DNA from: Xylocopa sonorina
Lineage: Eukaryota > Arthropoda > Insecta > Hymenoptera > Apidae
Direction of reading: 5' to 3'
DNA: 64,000 nucleotides
Assembly: GCF_050948175.1 (NCBI RefSeq)
Contig: NW_027490266.1
Location: 62,001-126,000, forward strand
Below, piece by piece: positions 52,681-62,034 of the stretch. Under the pieces are notes generated by a model. It saw only the letters and a list, made by a program, of their open reading frames with translations. It was not told where the DNA came from and made no database searches. Numbering within the stretch: the stretch's first letter is position 1; each line of letters begins with the position of its first letter. Position numbers and translations under genes: made by a program.

Positions 52681-54072
52681 ATTTCCTAGCAAGGAAGTGT
52701 CGCATTTACATTCATTTGAAGAGTAGACGAGGAATACATAACACTTCGCAAATCATATTATATCTTACAATGAAACATAGAAATGAGATGCGATATCGCG
52801 TTTTAAGAAGCATTAGAACACTATCGCTACGATACCTAGACATCTCCAGACGCTATTTCCTAGCAAGGAAGTGCCGCATTTACATTCATTTGAAGTGTAG
52901 ACGAGGAATACATAACACTTCGCAAATCATATTATATCTTACCATGAAACATAGAAATGAGATGCGATTTCGCGTTTTAAGAAGCATTAGAACTCTATTG
53001 CTACGATACGTAGACAACTGCAGACGCTATTTCCTTGCAAGGAAGTGTCGCGTTTACATTCATTTCAATCGTAGACGAGGAATGCATAACACTTCGCAAT
53101 GAATATTATATCTTATCATGAAACATAGATATGAGATGCAATATCTCGTTTTAAGAAGCATTAGAACTCTATTGCTACGATACCTAGACATCTGCAGACG
53201 CTATTTCCTAGCAAGGAAGTGTCGCATTTACATTCATTTGAAGTGTAGACGTGGAATACATGACACTTCGCAAATCATATTATATCTTACCATGAAACAT
53301 AGAAATGAAATGCGATATAGCGTTTTAAGAAGCATTAGAACTCTATCGCTACGATAGGTAGACATCTGCAAACGCTATTTCCTTGCAAGGAAGTGTCGCA
53401 TTTGCATTCATTTGAAGTGTAGACGAGGAACACATAACACTTCGCAAATCATATTATATCTTACCATGAAACATAGAAATGAGATGCGATATCGCGTTTT
53501 ATGAAGCATTAGAACACTCCTGCTACGATAGGTAAACATCTGCAAACGCTATTTCCTTGCAAGGAAGTGTTGCATTTACATTCATTTGAAGTGTAGACGA
53601 GGAATAAATGACACTTCGCAAATCATATTATATCTTACCATGAATCATAGAAATGAGATGCGATATCGCTTTTTAAGAAGCATTAGAAATCTATAGCTAC
53701 GATACGTAGACATCTGCAAACGCTATTTCCTTGCTAGGAAGTGTCGCATTTACACTCATTTGAATAGTAGACGAGGAATACATGACACTTCGCAAATCAT
53801 ATTATATCTTACCATGAAACGTAGAAATGAGATGCGATATCGCGTTTTAAGAAGCATTACATATCTATTGCTACGATACGTAGACATCTGCAAACGCTAT
53901 TTCTTTGCAAGGAAGTGTCGCATTTACATTCATTTGAATCGTAGACGAGGAATGCATAACACTTCGCAATGAATATTATATCTTATCATGAAACATAGAT
54001 ATGAGATGCAATATCTCGTTTTAAGAAGCATTAGAACTCTATTGCTACGATACCTAGACATCTGCAGACGCT
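52681..54072. repeat. 9-monomer tandem duplication, copy 2 (one monomer shorter)
   Basis: The first part matches copy 1 at 1,566 bp. From the GATATAGCG monomer on, the offset is 1,392 bp (8 x 174), for example 52,368/53,760 and 52,596/53,988. The lost unit is the AAATAAGATGCAATATCGC monomer of copy 1 near 51,740-51,910. Confidence 0.8.
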
Positions 54073-57070
54073 ATTTCCTAGCAAGGAAGTGTCGCATTTA
54101 CATTCATTTGAAGTGTAGACGAGGAATACATGACACTTCGCAAATCATACTATATCTTACCATGAAACATAGAAATAAAATGCAATATCGCGTTTTAAGA
54201 ATCATAAGAACTCTATTGCTACGATACGTAGACATCTGTAGACGCTATTTCCTTGCAAGGAAGTGTCGCATTTACATTCATTTGAAGTGTAGACGAGGAA
54301 TATATGACACTTCGCAAATCACATTATATCTTACCATGAAACATAGAAATGAGATGCGATATCGCGTTTTAAGGAGCATTAGAACGTTATCGCTACGATA
54401 CCTAGGAATCTCCAGACCCTATTTCCTAGCAAGGAAGTGCCGCATTTACATTCATTTGAAGTGTAGACGAGGAATACATAACACTTCGCAAATCATATTA
54501 TATCTTACCATGAAACATAGAAATGAGATGCGCTATCGCGTTTTAAGAATCATAAGAACACTATTGCTACGATACGTAGACATCTGCAAACGCTACTTCC
54601 TAGCAAGGAAGTATCGCATTTATATTCATTTGAAGTGTAGACGAGGAATATATAACACTTCGCAATTCATATTATATTTTACCAAGAAACATAGAAATGA
54701 GATGCGATATCGCGTTTTAAGAATCATAAGATCACTATTGCTACGATACGTAGACATCTGCAAACGCTATCTCCTAGCAAGGAAGTGTCGCATTCACATT
54801 CATTTGAAGTGTAGACGAGGAATACATAACACTTCACAAATCATATAATATCTTACCATGAAAGATAGAAATGAGATGCGATATCGCGTTTTAAGAATCA
54901 TAAGAACTCTATTGCTACGATACGTAGACATCTGCAGACGCTATTTCCTAGCAAGGAAGTGTCGCATTTACATTCATTTGAATCGTAGACGAGGAATGCA
55001 TAACACTTCGCAATGAATATTATATCTTACCATGAAACATAGAAATGAGATGCGATATCGCGTATTAAGAATCACAAGAACTCTATTGCTACGATACCTA
55101 GACATCTGCAGACGCTATTTCCTAGCAAGGAAGTGTCGCATTTACATTCATTTGAAGTGCAGACGAGGAATACATAACACTTCGCAAATCATATTATATC
55201 TTACCATGAAACATAGAAATGAGATGCGATATCGCGTTTTAAGAAGCATTAGAACTCTATTGCTACGATACGTAGACATCTGCAGACGCTATTTCCTTGC
55301 AAGGAAGTGTTGCATTTACATTCATTTGAAGTGTAGACGAGGAATACATAACACTTCGCAAATCATATTATGTCTTACCATGAAACATAGAAATGAGATG
55401 CGATATCGCGTATTAAGAATCATAAGAACTCTATTGCTACGATACGTAGACAACTGCAAACGCTATTTCCTTGCAAGGAAGTGTCGCATTTACATTCATT
55501 TGAAGTGTAGACGAGGAATGCATAACACTTCGCAAATCACATTATATCTTACCATGAAACATAGAAATGAGATTCGATATCGCGTTTTAAGAAGCACTAA
55601 AAATCTATTGCTACGATACGTAGACATCTGCAAACGCTATTTCTTTGCAAGGAAGTGTCGCATTTACATTCATTTGAAGTGTAGACGAGGAATACATGAC
55701 ACTTCGCAAATCATATTATGTCTTACCATGAAACATAGAAATGAGATGCGATATCTCGTTTTAAGAAGCATTTTAACTCTATTGCTACGATACCTAGACA
55801 TCTGCAGACGCTATTTCCTAGCAAGGAAGTGTCGCATTTACATTCATTTGAAGTGTAGACGAGGAATACATGACACTTCGCAAATCATATTATATCTTAC
55901 CATGAAACATAGAAATGAAATGCGATATCGCGTTTTAAGAATCATAAGAACTCTATTGCTACGATACTGTAGACATCTGCAAACGCTATTTCCTTGCAAG
56001 GAAGTGTCGCATTTACATTCATTTGAAGTGCAGACGAGGAATACATAACACATCGCAAATCATATTATATCTTACCATGAAACATAGAAATGAGATGCGA
56101 TATCGCGTTTTAAGAAGCATTAGAACACTCCTGCTACGATAGGTAAACATCTGCAAACGCTATTTCCTTGCAAGGAAGTGTTGCATTTACATTCATTTGA
56201 AGTGTAGACGAGGAATACATGACACTTCGCAAATCATATTATATCTTACCATGAAACATAGAAATGAGATGCGATATCGCTTTTTAAGAAGCATTAGAAA
56301 TCTATAGCTACGATACGTAGACATCTGCAAACGCTATTTCCTTGCTAGGAAGTGTCGCATTTACACTCATTTGAATAGTAGACGAGGAATACATGACACT
56401 TCGCAAATCATATTATATCTTACCATGAAACGTAGAAATGAGATGCAATATCGCGTTTTAAGAAGCATTACATATCTATTGCTACGATACGTAGACATCT
56501 GCAAACGCTATTTCTTTGCAAGGAAGTGTCGCATTTACATTCACTTGAAGTGTAGACGAGGAATACATAACACCTCGCAAATCATATTATATCTTACCAT
56601 GAAACATAGAAATGAGATGCGATATCGCGTATTAAGAATCATAAGAACTCTATTGCTACGATACGTAGACATCTGTAAACGCTATTTCCTTGCAAGGAAG
56701 TGTCGCATTTACATTCATTTGAAGTGCAGACGAGGAATACATAACACATCGCGAATCATATTATATCTTACCATGAAACATAGAAATGAGATGCGATATC
56801 GCGTTTTAAGAAGCATTAGAAATCTATAGCTACGATACGTAGACATCTGCAAACGCTATTTCCTTGCTAGGAAGTGTCGCATTTACACTCATTTGAATAG
56901 TAGACGAGGAATACATGACACTTCGCAAATCATATTATATCTTACCATGAAACGTAGAAATGAGATGCGATATCGCGTTTTAAGAAGCATTACATATCTA
57001 TTGCTACGATACGTAGACATCTGCAAACGCTATTTCTTTGCAAGGAAGTGTCGCATTTACATTCATTTAA
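54073..57070. repeat. Mixed monomers sharing segments with the 9-monomer repeat
   Basis: The CACTCCTGCTACGATAGG marker recurs at about 56,128 (15 monomers after 53,516, plus the inserted base at 55,968), followed by the same AATAGTAGACGAGG and ATTACATATC monomers. Those two are duplicated again three monomers later (56,371 and 56,893, 522 bp apart). One base is inserted at about 55,968 (CGATACTGTAGAC) and one lost at about 57,068 (TCATTTAAGTGTAG). No tandem HOR is evident between 54,100 and 56,000. Confidence 0.7.
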
Positions 57071-57313
57071 GTGTAGACGAGGAATACATAACACTTCGCA
57101 AATCATATTATATCTTACCATGAAACATAGAAATGAGATGCGATATCGCGTTTTAAGAAGCATTAGAACTCTAGTGCTCCGATACGTAGACATCTGCAAT
57201 CGCTACTTCCTTGCAAGGAAGTGTCGCATTTACATTCATTTGAAGTGTAGACGAGGAATACATAACACTTCGCAAATCATATTACATCTTACCATGAAAC
57301 ATAGAAATGAGAT

Positions 57314-57323
57314 GCGATATCGC
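57314..57323. other. Dyad 1: perfect 10-bp palindrome GCGATATCGC
   Basis: The sequence equals its own reverse complement. It recurs in most non-T monomers at monomer positions 75-84. Common single changes that break it are GCGATATTGC (for example near 415, 2,500 and 8,245), GCGACATCGC and GCGATTTCGC. T monomers replace it with a different dyad. Any protein binding is unknown. Confidence 0.9.
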
Positions 57324-57350
57324 GTTTTAAGAAGCATTAGAACTCTATTG

Positions 57351-57363
57351 CTACGATACGTAG
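57351..57363. other. Dyad 2: inverted repeat CTACG-ATA-CGTAG
   Basis: Two 5-base arms flank a 3-base spacer. The dyad is intact in type B and C monomers. Type A monomers carry CCTAG in the right arm, which breaks one pair, but they also carry TCTGCAGA a few bases downstream, an 8-bp palindrome absent from B and C. The form with CGATAGGTAG also breaks the dyad. Confidence 0.85.
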
Positions 57364-57380
57364 ACATCTGCAAACGCTAT

Positions 57381-57394
57381 TTCCTTGCAAGGAA
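57381..57394. other. Dyad 3: perfect 14-bp palindrome TTCCTTGCAAGGAA
   Basis: This is a perfect self-complementary 14-mer in type B monomers. Type A (TTCCTAGCAAGGAA) loses only one inner pair. Type C (TTCCTAGCGAGGAA) also keeps the TTCCT/AGGAA arms. The outer arms are therefore shared by nearly all types. It is the strongest dyad in the monomer. Confidence 0.9.
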
Positions 57395-60300
57395 GTGTCG
57401 CATTTACATTCATTTGAAGTGCAGACGAGGAATACATAACACTTCGCAAATCATATTATATCTTACCATGAAACATAGAAATGAGATGCGATATCGCGTT
57501 TTAAGAAGCATTAGAACTCTATTGCTACGATAGGTAAACATCTGCAAACGCTATTTCTTTGCAAAGAAGTGTCGCATTTACATTAATTTGAAGTGTAGAC
57601 GAGGAATACATAACACTTCGCAAATCATACTATATCTTACCATGAAGCATAGGAATGTGATGCGATTTCGCGTTTTAAGAAGCATTAGAACTCTATTGCT
57701 ACGGTAGGTAGACATCTGCAAACGCTATTTCCTAGCAAGGAAGTGTCGCATTTACATTCATTTGAAGTGTAGACGAGGAATACATAACACTTCGCAAATC
57801 ATATTATATCTTACCATGAAACATAGAAATGAGATGCGATATCGCGTTTTAGGAAGCATTAGAACACTATCGCTACGATACCTAGACATCTGCAGACGCT
57901 ATTTCCTAGCAAGGAAGTGCCGCATTTACATTCATTTGAAGTGTAGACGAGGAATACATAACACTTCGCAAATCATATTATATCTAGCCATGAAACATAG
58001 AAATGAGATGCGACATCGCGTTTTAAGAAGCATTAGAAATCTGTTGCTACGATACGTAGACATCTGCAAACGCTATTTCTTTGCAAGGAAGTGTCGCATT
58101 TACATTCATTTGAAGTGTAGACGAGGAATACATAACACTTCGCAAATCATATTATATCTTACCATGAAACATAGGAATGAGATGCGATATCGCGTTTTAA
58201 GAAGCATTAGACCTCTATTGCAACGATAGGTAGACATCTGCAAACTCCATTTCCTTGCAAAGAAGTGTCGCTTTTACACTCATTTGAATAGTAGACGAGG
58301 AATACATGACACTTCGCAAATCATATTATATCTTACCATGATACGTGGAAATGAGATGCGATATCGCGTTTTAAGAAGCATTCCATATCTATTGCTACGA
58401 TACGTAGACATGTGCAAACGCTATTTCTTTGCAAGGAAGTGTCGCATTTACATTCATTTGAAGTGTAGACGAGGAATACATAACACCTCGCAAATCATAT
58501 TATATCTTACCATGAAGCGTGGAAATGAGATGCGATATCGCGTATTAAGAATCATAAGAACTCTATTGCTACGATACGTAGACATCTGCAAACGCTATTT
58601 CCTTGCAAGGAAGTGTCGCATTTACATTCATTTGAAGTGCAGACGAGGAATACATAACACTTCGCAAATCATATTATATCTAGCCATGAAACATAGAAAT
58701 GAGATGCGACATCGCGTTTAAAGAAGCATTACATATCTATTGCTACGATACGTAAACATCTGCAAACGCTATTTCCTAGCGAGGAAGTGTCGCATTCACA
58801 TTCATTTGAAGTGAAGACGAGGAATACATAACACTTCACAAATCATATTATATCTTACCATGAAAGATGGAAATGAGATGCGATATCGCGTTTTAAGAAT
58901 CATAAGAACTCTATTGCTACGATACGTAGAAAACTGCAAACGCTATTTCCTTGCAAGGAAGTGTCGCATTTACATTCATTTGAATCGTATACGAGGAATG
59001 CATAACACTTCGCAATGAATATTATATCTTATCATGAAACATAGATATGAGATGCAATATCTCGTTTTAAGAAGCATTTGAACTCTATTGCTACGATACC
59101 TAGACATCTGCAGACGCTATTTCCTAGCAAGGAAGTGTCGCATTTACATTCATTTGAAGTGTAGACGAGGAATACATGACACTTCGCAAATCATATTATA
59201 CCTTACCATGAAACATAGAAATGAGATGCGATATCGCGTTTTAAGAAGCATTAGAAATCTGTTGCTACGATACGTAGACATCTGCAAACGCTATTTCTTT
59301 GCAAGGAAGTGTCGCATTTACATTCATTTGAAGTGTAGACGAGGAATACATAACACTTCGCAAATCATACTATATCTTACCATGAAACATAGAAATGAGA
59401 TGCGATTTCGCGTTTTAAGAAGCATTAGAACTCTATTGCTACAGTAGGTAGACATCTGCAAACGCTATTTCCTAGCAAGGAAGTGTCGCATTTACATTCA
59501 TTTGAAGTGTAGACGAGGAATACATGACACTTCGCAAATCATATTATATCTTACCATGAAACATAGAAATGAAATGCGATATAGCGTTTTAAGAAGCATT
59601 AGAACTCTATCGCTACGATAGGTAGACATCTGCAAACGCTATTTCCTTGCAAGAAAGTGTCGCATTTACATTCATTTGAAGTGTGGACGAGGAATACATA
59701 ACACTTCGCAAATCATATTATATCTTACCATGAAACATAGAAATGAGATGCGATATTGCGTTTTAAGAAGCATTAGAACTCTATCGCTACGATAGGTAGA
59801 CATCTGCAAACGCTATTTCCTTGCAAGGAAGTGTCGCATTTACATTCATTTGAAGTGTAGACGAGGAATACATAACACTTCGCAAATCATATTATATCTT
59901 ATCATGAAACATAGAAATGAAATGCGATATCGCGTTTTAAGAAGCATTAGAACTCCATCGCTACGATACCTAGACATCTGCAGACGCTATTTCCTAGCAA
60001 GGAAGTGTCGCATTTACATTCATTTGAAGTGTAGACGAGGAATACATAACACTTCGCAAATCATATTACATCTTACCATGAAACATAGAAATGAGATGCG
60101 ATATCGCGTTTTAAGAACCATTAGAACTATATTGCTACGATACGTAGACATCTGCAAACGCTATTTCCATGCAAGGAAGTGTCGCATTTACATTCATTTG
60201 AAGTGCAGACGAGGAATACATAACACTTCGCAAATCATATTATATCTTACCATGAAACATAGAAATGAGATGCGATATCGCGTTTTAAGAAGCATTAGAA

Positions 60301-60893
60301 CTCTATTTCTACGATAGGTAAACATCTGCAAACGCTATTTCCTAGCGAGGAAGTGTCGCATTCACATTCATTTGAAGTGTAGACGAGGAATACATAACAC
60401 TTCGCAAATCATATTATATCTTACCATGAAACATAGAAATGAGATGCGATATCGCGTTTTAGGACGCATTAGAACACTATCGCTACGATACCTAGACATC
60501 TGCAGACGCTATTTCCTCGCAAGGAAGTGTCGCATTTACATTCATTTGAAGTGTAGACGAGGAATACATAACACTTCGCAAATCATATTATATCTAGCCA
60601 TGAAACATAGAAATGAGATGCGACATCGCGTTTTAAGAAGCATTACATATCTATTGCTACGATACGTAGACATCTGCAAACGCTATTTCCTAGCGAGGAA
60701 GTGTCGCATTCACATTCATTTGAAGTGTAGACGAGGAATACATAACACTTCGCTAATCATATTATATCTTACCATGAAAGATGGAAATGAGATGCGATAT
60801 CGCGTTTTAAGAATCATAAGAACTCTATTGCTACGATACGTAGAAAACTGCAAACGCAATTTCCTTGCAAGGAAGTGTCGCATTTACATTCAT

Positions 60894-61164
60894 TTGAATC
60901 GTATACGAGGAATGCATAACACCTCGCAATGAATATTATATCTCATCATGAAACATAGATATGAGATGCAATATCTCGTTTTAAGAAGCATTTGAACTCT
61001 ATTGCTACGATACCTAGACATCGCAAATCATATTATATCTTACCATGAAACATAGAAATGAGATGCGATATCGTGTTTTAGGAAGCATTAGAACACTATC
61101 GCTACGATACCTAGACATCTGCAGACGCTATTTCCTAGCAAGGAAGTGCCGCATTTACATTCAT
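60894..61164. repeat. Fused monomer pair with a 77-bp deletion
   Basis: A T monomer starting at 60,894 runs to CCTAGACATC and then joins directly to GCAAATCATATT of the next monomer at 61,021-61,023. Monomer positions 130-174 plus 1-32 are missing (77 bp), so the two monomers together measure 271 bp instead of 348. Two bases (TC) are shared at the junction. This is the only large phase change in the window (phase 168 before, 91 after). Confidence 0.9.
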
Positions 61165-61512
61165 TTGAAGTGTAGACGAGGAATACATAACACTTCGCAA
61201 ATCATATTATATCTAGCCATGAAACATAGAAATGAGATGCGACATCGCGTTTTAAGAAGCATTAGAAATCTGTTGCTACGATACGTAGACATCTGCAAAC
61301 GCTATTTCTTTGCAAGGAAGTGTCGCATTTACATTCATTTGAAGTGTAGGCGAGGAATACATAACACTTCGCAAATCATATTATATCTTACCATGAAACA
61401 TAGGAATGAGATGCGATATCGCGTTTTAAGAAGCATTAGACCTCTATTGCAACGATAGGTAGACATCTGCAAACGCCATTTCCTTGCAAAGAAGTGTCGC
61501 TTTTACGCTCAT

Positions 61513-62034
61513 TTGAATAGTAGACGAGGAATACATGACACTTCGCAAATCATATTATATCTTACCATGAAACGTGGAAATGAGATGCGATATCGCGTTT
61601 TAAGAAGCATTCCATATCTATTGCTACGATACGTAGACATCTGCAAACGCTATTTCTTTGCAAGGAAGTGCCGCATTTACACTCATTTGAATAGTAGACG
61701 AGGAATACTTGACACTTCGCAAATCATATTATATCTTACCATGAAACGTAGAAATGGGATGCGATATCGCGTCTTAAGAAGCATTACATATCTATTGCTA
61801 CGATACGTAGACATCTGCAAACGCTATTTCGTTGCAAGGAAGTGTCGCATTTACATTCATTTGAAGTGTAGGCGAGGAATACATAACACTTCGCAAATCA
61901 TATTATATCTTACCATGAAACATAGGAATGAGATGCGATATCGCGTTTTAAGAAGCATTAGACCTCTATTGCAACGATAGGTAGACATCTGCAAACGCCA
62001 TTTCCTTGCAAAGAAGTGTCGCTTTTACGCTCAT
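61513..62034. repeat. 3-monomer HOR, first divergent unit
   Basis: This 522-bp unit starts at TTGAATAGTAGACGAGG and holds ATTCCATATCTATTGC, then a second AATAGTAGACGAGG monomer with CGAGGAATACTTGAC and ATTACATATC, then a TTAGACCTCTATTGCAACG monomer. The middle monomer differs from that of later units, which suggests it is the flank from which the regular trimer arose. Confidence 0.75.

Larger units (their letters stand above)
57240..57413 (+). repeat. Representative near-consensus monomer (type B)
   Basis: This monomer serves as a reference for numbering, with position 1 at the T of TTGAAGTGTAG. Landmarks are GACGAGGAATACATAAC at 11-27, CTTCGCAAATCATATTA at about 30-46, ACCATGAAACATAGAAATG at 52-70, GCGATATCGCG at 75-85, GAAGCATTAGAACTC at 92-106, CTACGATACGTAGACATC at 112-129, TTCCTTGCAAGGAAG at 142-156 and GTCGCATTTACATTCAT at 158-174. 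Variants elsewhere are mostly single-base changes. The commonest are AACACTTC versus GACACTTC, TAGAACTC versus AAGAACTC, and the A/B/C differences in positions 120-165. Confidence 0.9.
57071..60893. repeat. Mixed monomers ancestral-like to the terminal trimer
   Basis: This segment holds single copies of the monomers that are amplified further right: TTAGACCTCTATTGCAACG (about 58,208), CGTGGAAATGAG with ATTCCATATC (about 58,343-58,390) and TATCTAGCCATG monomers (about 57,984, 58,677 and 60,594). The GTAGAAAACTGC monomer at about 58,927 recurs 11 monomers later at about 60,841 with similar neighbours, so the segment also contains a partial 11-monomer duplication. Confidence 0.65.

Noticed and set aside
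57240..57413. CENP-B box in the monomer
   Set aside because: The nearest match begins TTCG (in CTTCGCAAATCAT or GCTTCGATACG) but the CGGG core expected downstream is absent in all monomers I read.
57400..57413. Yeast-type replication origin core in ATTTACATTCA
   Set aside because: It matches WTTTAYRTTTW at 10 of 11 positions in most monomers, but that consensus is specific to budding yeast, and an AT-rich repeat will contain near matches by chance.
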